Positions 37,112 to 48,612 of a DNA stretch of 64,000 bases are shown piece after piece. The position numbers and the translations under genes were made by a program. Source of the stretch: Euwallacea fornicatus (Eukaryota > Arthropoda > Insecta > Coleoptera > Curculionidae); contig NC_089554.1 in NCBI RefSeq assembly GCF_040115645.1, positions 2,232,001 to 2,296,000 on the forward strand, in the 5' to 3' direction. Numbering within the stretch: position 1 is the first letter of the stretch; each line of letters starts with the position of its first letter. The notes below the pieces were generated by a model. It was not told the origin of the DNA, ran no database searches, and saw nothing but the letters and a program-made list of their open reading frames with translations.

Positions 37112-38955
37112 TAAGTTCCAAAAACAGTGGCTCGCCCGAGTTTTCTTTGTCAAATTCGAAGTTTTACAACCTACCCTGTTGGTTATTAATGTAAATGGAA
37201 GAAACTGATTTTTTTCTTTCTTTATAGAAGTTAATGAAAAAATTTAGATTAGCGTTCTTTATCATTTTGTTAAACCACTCTGTGCATGAATGCAGCACTT
37301 GAATAAAAAATCTTTAAACGTTGTTGGAAAGTGCCCTTTTTAGCAAACGTTTTGTTTTTCAACTCATTGTTTTACCTTAAAAATTGTCGAAATCGCGGGA
37401 TTTTTACTAAAACACTGAATTTAGCAAAGAATCTACTCCCACTGATGCAGTACTGAATTCAAGTAAACTGTCAAAAAACATTTGCATCCATACTTGACGT
37501 TTGATATTGCGCAGCAGGAATTCCTTTTACCACAGAGCGCAGAGCTCTTCAAAAGTACGAAGACTGGGAACGCAGCTCGAAGGACGAGCTGTGGTCGCCC
37601 CCGAAAAACAACCAGAGACCATCCCTTTATGTGGATCCAGCTATGACGCAATCGATCTAGCACTGCAGTAGAATTCGCAACAAAACCTCCGATAAGTTCG
37701 ATGTACCACAGTTTGCAAAAAACTGTTTATAAACGACTGCAGGAAATAATCTTAAAGCAAGAAGGCCTGCAAAAGGTCCTAAATTATCTCCGGAGCACCA
37801 CACAGCGCGAAGAAACTTCCTTGCAACCTACGGACAATGGAACATTCAAGAATCGTCCCGTGTCTTATTCATGGATTAATCAAGGTTTGTCGTAATATGG
37901 TAGATGGCCGAAAGTGAATGCGGCGAAGATTGGGCAAATGATTCAATCAAGACTTGCTTACGCAGCTCCAGAAGTTTAATGGCAGTTGAGTCGTGGTCTG
38001 GATTGGAATTTCGATAAACAAACGTACACCGCTTCATGGTTTCCCTCCTAGACAGTCAATGACAGCGCAAATCTACCTTGACGACATCTTACAGCAGTAT
38101 GTGCAACAGTATGTTAAGTGAGCTGGTCCAGATTTTGTCCTAATGCGTGATAATGCTAGACCACATGTAGCAGGAATCGTTCGAAATTTCATTGAAACTG
38201 CTGGTATCAACGCGTTGCAATGGCCTGTGCAAAGTCCAGATATGAATCCAAATGAACATTTGCGGAATGAATTAGGGTTCAGGCGTGTTCCCGCGATTAG
38301 ACCCCAGCAACTCTAGAAAAAATGCGAAATGCATTACTTGGAAAGAGGGAACATCATACCAGACAAGTTGCTCTATATTTAATTTCCAATATGCTCAGAT
38401 GATTAGAATCTCTAAGAATTGTCTCTAATTAAAGAAAAGTTGTTTGAGTAAATTTCTAAGTTGCTAGAGGTGGAAATACCCGCTACTGAGTTTATTTAAT
38501 TTGGTGATTTTACCTTGTTTGCAACACAATTTTCTAGTAAACATGTTAAACTAGTGTCTTTTGGATTCAAAATATATTAATTCGAATTGGATCCTTTGCT
38601 AAATACAACATTCCAGTAACATTACTGTCATTTCGCAAATTTTAAAAGTGATGATGATGGTAATGAATCAAAACACAAAATGTTTGCTAAAAAGGGCATT
38701 TTCCAACAAAGTTAAAACCTTTTTAACACAAATGCTGTATTCATGCAGAGAGTGATTTCAAAAAATTATAAAGAACGTAAATTTCAATTTTTCCATTAAC
38801 TTCCAGGAAGAAAATCCGTTTCTTTCAATTGCATTAATAGCCAACGGGCTAGGCAATAATGCGCCGAAAAAATAATTGAATTCGAATAACTGGCATAAAA
38901 GTCATAAAGCTTGAAATATGACAAAAAAATCCGGTGAGTCACTTTTTTGGAGCTC
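37112..38955 (+). mobile_element. Tc1-like DNA transposon with long (~0.32 kb) diverged TIRs
   Basis: Left arm 37,112-37,435 and right arm about 38,590-38,955 are inverted copies. Matching landmarks are GTTCCAAAAACAGTGGCTCG against the inverse AGCTCCAAAAAAGTGACTCA, GAAGTTAATG near 37,228 with its inverse near 38,800, CATGAATGCAGCA with its inverse CATGAATACAGCA, and TGCCCTTTTTAGCAAACxTTTTG near the inner part. The right arm carries an extra insertion of some 40 bp. Between the arms lies a decayed plus-strand transposase (listed separately). The outermost bases and target duplication are not certain, because no clean TA pair is seen at the ends. Confidence 0.82.
37690..38480 (+). pseudogene. 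Tc1-type DD34E transposase, decayed
   Basis: Blocks in order on the plus strand: NLKARRPAKGPKLSPEHHTA (the family's LRARRPxxxPxLTPxHRxAR), then a frame change and VLFMD.SRF, where the first catalytic Asp is kept (37,874-37,876) but the following Glu codon is a TAA stop, then SLMAVESWSG (for the MVWGGIS block), LTAQIYLDDIL, FVLMRDNARPHVAG with the second Asp, and LQWPVQSPDMNPNEHL with the catalytic Glu. The last Asp and the Glu are separated by 34 residues, the Tc1 spacing. At least three stops and several frameshifts show that it is inactive. The N-terminal DNA-binding part is not recognisable. Confidence 0.82.
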
Positions 38956-39527
38956 AACGTATTTTCAGGCAATGATATCAATTCACTTCCGAATAAGTGT
39001 TCCAAGCATTAAGGAAAACATGGCTTTTGTCATGAAAAAAATGAAATTTTCAGCAGTGTCGTCTAGATAACAGGAGTAGTTTAATTATTTTATAACGTTA
39101 ACTTTAACCCGACGGTTGCTTATTTCTTGTCAAATATTACATCTTATCATCAAAAAATCATTCATACATTGAACCAACAGTGAATATGGTAAGACATATC
39201 TCAGTTTTATCAAAGATATTTACATTTGGCGGTTTTTTCTGACTGAAAACAGGATTCCGACAACACATTTTTTTCCAAAAAGACGTAGATGATTGTGCTG
39301 ATGCCGAGAGGATGAGAAGATTTTTCAGACATTGTCCAGCCGAACATAACTCGACCTCGTCTACGATCTGAGAAGTTATATCTCTCTGTTAAATCTCCCG
39401 CACTAAAGTCTCCGTGACTTTTTCCTGTACTGCTGACCTATCTCACATTTGCAAGATACCAATGTCTTCGTCCTTCCAGACGAAATTTATCCGCTGAAAC
39501 GCGAATTCTTGTTTCGTTCTAGAGCGG
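38956..39527. other. No supported gene
   Basis: This is a short spacer between two transposons with no recognisable content. Confidence 0.55.
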
Positions 39528-41434
39528 TTGTAAAAACCATTGCAACACGTTTATGACTCTTATAAACCCTATATTTAAAAAAATACCTAAGCACGTACCA
39601 TTTGATAAAAAAAATTGCATTTACTGCACTATTTTTGATATTCAAATTTTTCAACCCTGTCCATCTACCCTACCAACTTTTTATTTTGAAGCCAAAAGGT
39701 CTCCATCGTCATATATCAAATGAAAGGTTATTCAACAAGGAATACAGCGATATTCTCAAAACTAAAATTAGATCTATAGTTTCCTTTGAAAAAAAAGAAC
39801 AAGTTCTTATTGTAAAAAGATTTAAAGTTTTAATCTTTGCTTCCCAGACAGACAATCAATTCTTATTTCACTTTGAAAGAGAGTGAAAGAACGACAATAA
39901 GACGTGGAAACTCTAAATCGTCTGGAATCTAAACAACTTTCTAGATACAAAATACTTTGGTTTTCATAAAATTCATTAGAGATTGCATTCAGTTATTAGG
40001 TCTTTATAACAGTTAGAATATAAAAAAAGTGATCGTTTATCTGAGAAGTGAAAAATCGAATTTTGATCTTTTTAGGATATGCAGATCGCAAAAGAACTTA
40101 CGAAGAGATATATATGTCATATTTAATGAGAAATATCGAGACCGATTTATTGAGAGAAATGTAGTTTGTCCGATTGATAAAAAATTTCAACAAACTGGAA
40201 GCGCGAAAGCTGCTTCAAAATGTGGAAAACCTCGGACATCAATTGATGACAATAAAGCACTATACTTTTTTCTAGACAAAACCCCATAGAGTCTATCAGC
40301 AGACTTGTCGATGAATTTGGGGTATCTGCAAAACCAGTAAGCAATATCTTTCAAAACGAGAAAAACTTCAATCAAAATTTCCCTCACCCAAGAGTTCACG
40401 CCTGAAGATTTTGATCGTGGGATGTAATTTTGTAAACTAGTGTAAGAAAAAACAATTTAGGATAATAGATTCTTTTCTAGAATTTTATTTTCGGATGAAA
40501 CAACGTTTGGCTTAAATGGATCTATTCATCGATATAATTATCGCTAGTAGACCACGAACAATCCTCATTGGACGTAGACTTCGCACACAAAATATCCGCA
40601 AAAAAAATCAACATATAAATGAGTATAATCAGCCACCAATTCGTCGGTTTATTTTTCATAAAAGGGAACTTAAATGACGTATCATACTTACACTTGTTGC
40701 AAAACGAAATCCATCAATCGCCGCAATTTTTCCTGGAGGAATTGAGGAATAAGTATCGAATAACATATAGTTCCAATAAGACGGTGCACGATCAAATTAT
40801 GTTGTGGCTGCGAAGGAGCCTCTTGATGAGATTTTCCCTGGAAGATAGATCGGTAACCGAAACGCAATAGAATGGCCGCTACAATCTCCAAATCTTGTGC
40901 TCCTCGATTTTTTTCTCTGGGGTCACATAAAAAGTTCCGTTTACAAAAATAGACTACAAAATTTAGATGATTTACGCCTTAGAATTCAAACACAATTAGA
41001 ATTAATTACAGAAGCAACACTGGATAATTACGTAAAAGAGTTCGAGGAACAACTGAGTCATTGCCAAATTGTTAGTGGAGCCCAATTTGAGCATTTACTG
41101 TAGGAATTTCAGTTTTGTTTGATGTAATAGTGAGTTACTTTATTGTGCATACAATAATGTTATTTTGTAAGAAAACTGTAGATCCAATTCTATTACTCAG
41201 TATACTGTTGTATCCCCCATTGAATTACCTTCCATTTGATATATTACAATAGGTACCTTTTCGTTTGAAAATAAAAATTTTGCAGTCATAGCTGAATAAG
41301 GGTGAAAAATTTATATATCGAAAATGACGCATTAAATACCTTTTTTAAAACAAAATTATACGTATTTAAGCAATTTAAAAAATATCAAGTTTATGAAAGT
41401 TAAACGGGTAAACGTGGGGCAATACTTTTTACAA
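39528..41434 (+). mobile_element. IS630-type DNA transposon with long (~0.27 kb) TIRs
   Basis: The left arm (39,528 to about 39,795) starts TTGTAAAAACCATTGC. The right arm (about 41,165-41,434), read inversely, starts TTGTAAAAAGTATTGCCCC. Further in, the arms share an ACACGTTTA/CCACGTTTA block, CAAATTTTTCAACCC/TAAATTTTTCACCC, GCCAAAAGGTC/ACGAAAAGGTA and ATATATCAAATGAAAGG/ATATATCAAATGGAAGG. The matches are strong in the inner half and weaker outward. The total of about 1.9 kb and the internal transposase remnant suggest a full-length, decayed autonomous element. Target duplication is unclear. Confidence 0.82.
40060..41103 (+). pseudogene. IS630-type transposase, nearly full span but broken
   Basis: On the plus strand I can follow almost the whole protein across frames: an N-terminal helix-turn-helix block (IDKKFQQTGSAKAASKCGKP, the family's VxKFRETGSVxNxxRxGRP), ILFSDETTFGLNGS with the first catalytic Asp, NPHWT and YPQKKS (the family's YPQKVNVW), a Q.DGARSN block with the second Asp, IEWPLQSPNLVLLDFFLWGH with the third Asp, and a C-terminal helix region ending QFEHLL just before TAG at 41,101-41,103. 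About a dozen stops and several frameshifts interrupt it. The last segment (40,897-41,103) is still open. Family assignment rests on these motifs. Confidence 0.82.
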
Positions 41435-41469
41435 GTGATGTGTACAATATATTGAGTTCACGAGTGAGT

Positions 41470-42540
41470 TCTCCGAGTTTTTTAAATCAAGATTTTGTTG
41501 AATAAGCGACAATAATCATGACAAGTAATTAATCGAGAATTCGTTTAAGAATATTCTCCTTTATTGTTCACGACCTGCTCCCACCCCTCCACCAATTTGT
41601 TGACGACACTTTGACAAAAATCGCCCAGTCTGGTGTCTAAGAGCCAGTTTTTAAGTTCCTCTTCTTTGTTAAAGATAATATCCCTCTTTTGGTTCTATAG
41701 AGAACGGAAAAGATAGTAATCGGTTGGCGCAAGGTTTGGAGAGAACAGTGGATGTTGAATAACCTCCCTTTCGAGCTTCTGGAGAGCGGCTTTTACGAGT
41801 TATGTTACGTGAGCCTAGCGTTGTCGCGAATCAATATGACTTAGTCTCGTTGACTGAGTCCTTTCAAATTAATTCATAGCACACAAAGCTTCATTCACGC
41901 GATCCGGTCGGGTAATGTAGAGTTCCTTGTTGCCCGTAATGTTCTTTTTGAGCATCTTCCAGCGCACGAGACCTTCTAAGTGCCACCAAACGCAGATCAT
42001 GGTTTTCTTTGGGTCGAGGTTTTGCTCGGTTCTGGACTTCAGAATATCTCTGTGGGTCACATGCTCCTTTCTCTATTTTATATTCACTTATAAGCACCAA
42101 TTTTCATCTCCCGTGACGATGCGGTACAGAAAGCGTTGTAGTGTCCACGTTTTGCGTGGTGTCGGGCGAGATGTTGAGAAGAAATTCGAAGGCGATTTTC
42201 TTCATTGCTTTCGGTAAGCAAGCACTTCAGACATCCATACTCCGAACTTTTCAGAAAAACCTATCAAGTGAGATGATTAACTGTGATTTAATGATTGCGG
42301 TTCATATTTTGAATAATTCACGACTCGTTTGGCGAGCGCCTTCTTTCAAAAGGGTCTGAGGTGTTTCTCGTCTAATTCGGAAGATCTTTCCATGTGAAAA
42401 ACGTTACCGAGTCACTGTTTTTGAATTTTGCAAACCGTTTCTGAGCAGTAGACGTCCCTGCGACACCTTCTCCGTTCACGTCGCAAATGTCCCGAGCGGC
42501 TGCGGTAGCTTTTCACCCTCGGTGAAAAACGAAGAAAAGC
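41470..42540 (-). pseudogene. mariner transposase, broken, nearly full span
   Basis: On the minus strand, from high to low coordinates: AAARDICDVNGEGV and TAQKRFAKFKNSD (the N-terminal second HTH of mariner, usually AARxICxVxGExxVSxRTxQRWFxRFxxGD), RFLYRIVTGDENW with the first catalytic Asp (about 42,110), a PKKTMICVWW block (the family's GKKVMLCIWW), LDRVNEAL-like helix, RDNAR with the second Asp, LFSPNLAPTDYYLFRSL with the third Asp, and WEQVVNNKGEY near 41,575 as the C-terminus. Frameshifts and stops occur throughout. The C-terminal end lies only some 100 bp from the adjacent IS630-type element's right end. TIRs were not identified. Confidence 0.8.
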
Positions 42541-44145
42541 AGGGGTTGAAAATGCTGATTTTTGTCTCCTAGATATTCCATTTCTAAGCTTAAAAATTAG
42601 TGAAAAATTAAATTATTCAAAGTAACGATTGTCACAGTTTCGTAGAGCATAAATAGCTGTTTCGAGTGAATACACACACTTTGTCAAACAGTGAACGGAT
42701 CGTTGTAAAATAAACAAAAACCTTAAACTCTACAAACTTATTCATAAACATAATCATATTCCCGATACGTGGCAATAAGTTCATGGAATTCTCCGAATGC
42801 GACCGTGCATCGATCATTTTAGATTAGAAAAAAAAACATTTTTTTGTTCTAAATTGCATTCACTCATGTTGCACTATAATGCATCGACAATTTTCAATGC
42901 ACCTGGACCTATTTTAAAATTTTCTGATAGAATTTATTAAAATTATAAACTGTGAAAATGCAAAGCCTTAAACATATATGAAATTTATATCATGTCGTTC
43001 AATAATGTATTATATTTAGTTGAAATGCATGCAGGCCAAAACGGAAGATAACATGTTCCCTCCATTAATTTTCATAATTAAATTTTTTTGTATATCGCGT
43101 TTCCCGTGAAAATAAGTTGAAACCAGTAATGATCTGCTGAATAAAATATTGTGATTATTTTAATGTATCATTTTGGTTACGAACTGCCACACCTGGAAAA
43201 ATGTAAGACAGGAAATGTCTTTCAGACATCCAATCTCATCTGCAGATGGTTCCGAGAGTCTACAGGGTGAAGTTTTTGTTGGGTCTAGATTCGGAATGTT
43301 GTTAGTTTACCCCGAAGTGGGTGCAATGAATCTGAAGTAATATAAGTCATCTATAAGACTGGGACAGCTTTGCGGTTCAGACCCTTCGTCCACTTTTCAA
43401 TAATTCTGTAGAATTGCAACAGTTTTCTCAACAGGAATTAGACCTAATCCCATTCCGCTAACATAAACTGCCTAAATTGGGGTCCTATTGCCCCGTCGAC
43501 ACATTTACTAGTTAGAATCCACATTTACAATTAGCAACTAGCTAATCAGCCGTAGCCAGCCGCAACAACTAGAACAACACAGAGAACAAACAGAATAGAG
43601 CGAACTCATCGTTTGCCTCCGTAGGCTGCAAGTATTAATCAAAAGGGCATTTTTCCGAATAATTAACCCTAAACAATTGGGCACAATGGACGGGTAAGCG
43701 AAATTAATGATGTAAACAGAGCTCATAAAGGGCGCGGGCCAGGTTGCCAGCCAACTTCCGGCCATAATGGACCAGGATATAATGTAGCGAATAATAATGA
43801 TCTCTCTCTGTGTGATTCGTTATTACCTTACGTCCTGCGGTCTACATACATATACTTTAAATATGGTGACAGGTGAAAACTTATACAACATTAATGTAAC
43901 ATCTGGGTGTGGGTTTTTCATGTTGCAAAGCAAAATTCTCCCACAGAACGGGAATGGAGTACCTGCAGTAAATCTATGACCTGGCTTATTATTATGTCTT
44001 TGCAGCGATAATTCATGTTTAGACTGCAATGCTCGCATTTGCATGTCTGTTGGAGAGAAACTAACGTTGTTCACATAAAAGACATTGTGCCGCTTTTCCA
44101 CGAGTTGCAACCAGAATTTACAAATCTGTTAGTATTAAAATATAC
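42541..44145. other. No supported gene
   Basis: No exon or transposon block is recognised. Frames such as 43,538-43,765 on the minus strand are short and match nothing I know. Confidence 0.5.
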
Positions 44146-44761
44146 AGAGTGTACCATATTGTCATGGAGATATTTCAGGGAGCGATAGCTCTTTGAAAAA
44201 TAATAAACAAATGCTAATACGTCCGGGGTCAAAAACGCACCATTTTCGACGTACTATGTAATAAGGTTTCACATTTTTTTAGGGACACCCGCATAATTTT
44301 GTTTTCGTTTGAATATATTTTTGGTTGAAGAAGTTTGATTAAATGCTGCGAATCACTTCAAGCCATTGATAACTGAGCCGTTACATTCTTAAATTTCATC
44401 AATAGGTATTTTTGCAAAATGCGAAAATACTGCAAGGGACCAAAAAGTTAAAGAATTGAAGAGGTAATTTAAATTTGGTGTTAAAATTAACAGAAGGTGT
44501 TCCCAAAAATGTACGAACCATAAAATAGTACATGACATATTGTTGTAGAGGATCCTAAAGAAAATAGGTTTAAGAAACTTAAAAAATTAACTCAAGACAT
44601 ACGTGTGAAAAATGTAAAATATGAGAAAAAATGTAAAATTTTGCCATCCTGCATATCGAAAATGGGGCGTTTTTGATCATGAATCTAACACATTTTTATA
44701 TTTTTTTGCAATCTCGCCACCGCCCCCTGAAATATCTTTATCGTACTATGTTATACCCTCT
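44146..44761. repeat. MITE copy A (CAGAGTGTA-type ends)
   Basis: The left end AGAGTGTACCATATTGTCAT continues GGAGATATTTCAGGGAGCGA; the right end, inverted, reads AGAGGGTATAACATAG... AAGATATTTCAGGGGGC. Further inward CAAAAACGCACCATTTTCGA is mirrored by TCGAAAATGGGGCGTTTTTG. There is no transposase. A second copy with the same arrangement lies at about 57.3-57.87 kb, and a single end at 60.88 kb. Such elements are non-autonomous DNA transposons; the source family is unknown. Confidence 0.82.
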
Positions 44762-44913
44762 AAAGCGCAGAAGACGGAGATGTGGACAGATTCGACTTTA
44801 ATGGATCACCTCCGTTGTTGACGATCAAATTCTTTGGGTTTTCTCACACTAGCGTTAAAAAAATAATTAAAGAACACTAAAATTATATTAAAAATCGTGA
44901 ATTTCATAGATCA
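44762..44913. other. Short spacer; nothing recognised
   Basis: The spacer separates the MITE from the mariner element. No feature is visible. Confidence 0.5.
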
Positions 44914-46060
44914 AATACGAGGATAGCCTCAAAAGTACCCGACCTGACACTCAAAGACAACAAAATTGATAAAAAATTACATTATTTTTCAACATAATCT
45001 CTTTTGAGATTGATACACTTTTCGCTGCGACGTGCTCTAGCTTCTGTACTCTATTTATAGTAAGAAGCTTCGAATGTTTCAAAACAGGCATTACCATCAG
45101 ACTCCACCTCTTCATTCATTATTAGCAAATTTCTTTCCACCGAGCCATTTTTTCAACTTTGGAAATAGAAAATAGTCCGAGGGGGCTAAATCTAACGAAT
45201 AGGGGGGGTGAGACAAAAGTTTGAAACCAAGTTGATTGATGTTCACCATCGCAATGACGGAAATGTAGACTTGCACGTTGTCTTGATGGCGATTTTTTTT
45301 GCGCCAAGTGCGGTCGCTTTATCCTAATTTCTTCGCTCAAATGCTGCAATCAATTTGCATTGTATTTTCCGTTTATTGTTTTTTCTTTAGGGAGATAGTC
45401 AATAAAAATTATACCCTATGAATCTCAAAAATCTAACGCCATCGAGTTTCCTGCAAATGAAACGGTTTTCGCCTTTTACGAGTCAATTCTCCTCACTCAG
45501 TCCATTGTTTGACTGCTATTTTATCTCAGCTGAGAAATGTTTGATCCATAGTTATAAATCAACGTTAAAACTTAGTTTTATTGCTATCAAACATTGCCAA
45601 ACACTCCCTTAAAACATCCTCACGGCGCTGTCTATGTCCATATTGCGCACAGATTTCTCATTTCCAATTATTCAGTCAACATGCGATGTCCAGCACTTTT
45701 TAAAATGCTTTTCATGCCTGTTAACTCGCGCAATTGTAGCCGGTGGTCTTCCTACATAGCTTTATGGATTTTTAGCATAATTTCTAGGGTGGTCACCTCA
45801 TTGGACCGACCACTGCTGTGTTCGTCTTGGCAGCTGTTACGACCGTGTTTAAACTCTGCCACCCAATATCTTACAGTTGTTAACGAGGGACTAGAGTCCC
45901 CCTGAGATGGATCTAACTCCGCTTTGACGTTGGGTAAATTAGGATCTTTCAGATGAAAGTACTGAATCACGTATCGATGATCAATTTGTTTCATGGTCAC
46001 AAAATTTCTAAAAACATTCACTGAAAATCAATCCTACACAAATACCATTGAAGGTAGCAC
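44914..46060 (-). mobile_element. mariner element (mellifera-like), nearly complete but decayed
   Basis: The minus strand carries, in order: the N-terminal HTH region (RYVIQYFHLKD... LTTVRYWVAEFKHGRNSCQD, then GRSNEVTT), RELTG and GHRMLTE blocks of the second HTH, ALDF.DS.GIIFIDYL then KTINGKYNAN (the family's SVFWDxxGIIFIDYLEKGKTIN), EEIRIKRPHLAQKK, a frame-shifted FHQDNAPAHT-equivalent, and SHPPYSLDLAPSDYFLF (in a shifted frame) with the third catalytic Asp. The C-terminal part ends near 44,990. At 44,914 comes TACGAGGATAGCCTCAAAAG, a plausible terminal repeat; its partner on the other side was not found with confidence, so the right limit is approximate. Stops and frameshifts show inactivity. 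Confidence 0.82.
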
Positions 46061-46259
46061 CCTCGATATTTAGACATAAGTTTTTTGAGGTTTGGTTTCT
46101 GTAATGTGTGTAAATTTTTAACAAAAAATCGCCATATATACGTGAAGGCGGATATTTCTGGGATTATCTCCGTATGTGCAACCATACCTTTGACAATGGT
46201 TACAAAATTAAATGGGACGAAGATGCATCGGTACCGAGGAACCGCTATCAAAGAATCGT

Positions 46260-47200
46260 TTTCAGAATGTATGAAAACTAAGTGGAAAAAAATGATGATC
46301 CATGTATGTCAAGCTTTATCGTTTGAGAAAACCAGCAGTGATCCTCTATGATATTAGCATAAAGTTCCATAACCCCTGTTATCTTTGCTCCGTCTCTTTA
46401 ATGTCTTGATGAAAGCGTTCTAGTTGCTCTTTGTTAACCTCGCCAAGATTATCTGGAATATACTCAAATGTGTATGCAAAAGATTTATACTCATGTTGCA
46501 GCTCATTTTTTGTATGCTCGTGACATTCGGACACGCGCCGCCCGTACTAAACGTTCTCATAAACTCCTTCATGATGTTCAACTTTATGTCCAAGGAAGGC
46601 AATAAATTTTTTTCTGAAGAAACCAAGCTTTTTTATTATGGGTTTCTCTCTTGGGATCTGGCAAGCTAATCTATCGTTGTCCAGCGTTTATCGTGCGCCC
46701 TGCTATCCCATTCACAAAGAAAGCATGCCATCTTTGTATAACCTGCTTGCTGGTCGCCACATATGGACCATTCGTGTTGCTCATATTTTATTTTAGTCAA
46801 AAGTGTTTCCAGGCTTTAGTACGTTTCCTTCACATACACCGAATGGGCCACTAGCAGAGAACTGAATATGTTTCCTTTGTGTAGCAAAACGCCTTTTAAG
46901 CTTCTCTTTGAAGAGTCTATAAACAAGCGCCAGGCACTTATGTCACATACGTTGGAACCCAAATTTGACATAAAATCCTCAGAGCTATTATAATAAACTA
47001 AGCGGCCTTCTTTTGTAGGGTACTTGGAGGATTTTTGATCTCGACTACTACACCAACATACTACAGTATTAAAAGCCAGCAGGTTCTTCTTTTTTAACCT
47101 ACAATCTCACAGCTTGAAATGCTTTTTAAAGAGACTCAAATCCCTGATCAAAGCATTAAATTTTTATTTGAATCTATTGAGGTTTTTTGAGACTCATTTT
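46260..47200 (-). pseudogene. Remnant of a multicopy arthropod protein family of unknown function
   Basis: On the minus strand, blocks follow in order of a family that is repeated many times in insect and other invertebrate genomes: LIRDLSLFKK and RLKKKNLL (about 47,150-47,090), RLVYYNSSEDFMSNLG, a long intact stretch WRLFIDSSKRSLKGVLLHKG, QQAGYTKMACFLCEWDSRA, LLPSLDIKLNIMKEFMRTF, CNMSINLLHTHLSIF, and GEVNKEQLERFHQDIKETEQ (about 46,430-46,385), then a decayed end with DHCW. Stops and frameshifts separate the blocks. I recognise the motif order (DSSKxSLK, GYTKxxCFLCxWDSR, LPxLHIKLGLMK, ERFHQDI) but know no established function. The CFLCxWDSR cysteines may bind metal (inference). It behaves like a mobile-element-associated gene by copy number. 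Confidence 0.72.
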
Positions 47201-48612
47201 CACATCGGAATTCTTTCGATCAATTTGTTAACGTAAAATCCAGGGCCTTTCTTACAATTTTATTATTGAACTTCTTAATTCATGTTTTGTAATCCCCAAG
47301 AAATTCCCTTTTCAGGCCCAGCACAAGTTGGACGAAATTCATCGAAAGGTAACGAAGTTATGACAAATTGAAAAAAGTTGTTAAGCCTTCCTTCATTTGT
47401 CCATTAGGGGAAATTCGAAAAAATGCTAATGACGAAAGATGTAGGGAACGTTCCAAACTGATTTTAATTATTTATTAATATTTCTAAATTATTACTTCAT
47501 TTTTTAAATACAGATGATTTTGAGGAATAAAATTGTGTTTCAAAATTCTTCTCAATTCGCCTTAAGATCATGATACGTATACTTCGTTACACTACATGGG
47601 GCACATTGGAATTGTTTAACAAATTTGATGTGCCATGACTTTTTCATTTTTGGGTCAACGTCGATATTTTTTAAGATTTCAAGTGCATTCTCAGATACTA
47701 TTCCCATGCTGGCAATATTCAAAAAGTCCAAACTTTAGTATATCCGGTGATTTAACGCTAGTTGTTTAAGTTAGAATTCCCTATGGAGTCATTGCGCAGT
47801 ATAGATTCTGCTAGCTCGTCTTCATTTTTCCGGAATCTTAGTCGCGATTTGTATTATTTTTTTAAATACCTTTCAGAATTATTGTTTGGCAGATAGTTAT
47901 TTAAGCGAAACGCTGCACGTGTTAAGTTTATAACACTTTGTAGGGCACTTCGATGGACATTTCATTAGGCTTTTAGGGTCCTTTTACGCAACCAAATTCT
48001 TAATATTTTGACGCATTGGTTAACCGCAGGTCAGTGCTTAACGTGCACGAGAATTACGTAAGTACCCACAAAAGAGACAGCGTTACCTGTTTATTGAAAT
48101 TGCAATTCTTCAATTTTACATATAAAAAATTAAGATATACCATGTGAAAAAACATAAAATTTGCCATTGTAGAGCACTCACGCCGTGCCTTGATATTGCT
48201 TAACAACTTAATCAAAAACATTTAACTTCATGATTATCCCTATTTACGCGTAAAAATCCAGATGAATTAGGTCTGGAGTGCGCAAAGGGTATATTGTGGC
48301 GACATAACGTCCAATTCTTCTTTCAGTTAGATAGTCGTCTGTCTAAATCAGAAAACCATCTCACCCTAATGTATTTTGCATAAAGTAGCGCTCAAATAGA
48401 CAATTTATCGAACCAAACGCTAACTAATAACTCACGTTGATAATGGAAGCGCTGAGTTGCAAATGCGTTGTCGTGAGCCCCATGGTGGGAGTTGCATGAC
48501 ATCAAAATTCCTGCTTTACCACTGACAGAAATTTACGCAAAATTTCTTGCCAGATTTTAATGAACTTTGAACTTTATGTTTACGGATAGAGTGTTAACCC
48601 GAGTTTTTTATA
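47201..48612. other. No supported gene
   Basis: Nothing is recognised. The segment next to 47,200 may hold a more decayed N-terminal part of the preceding family. Confidence 0.45.

Noticed and set aside
43538..43765. 75-codon minus-strand Ser/Cys-rich frame
   Set aside because: No motif or homologous context; composition fits a chance frame.
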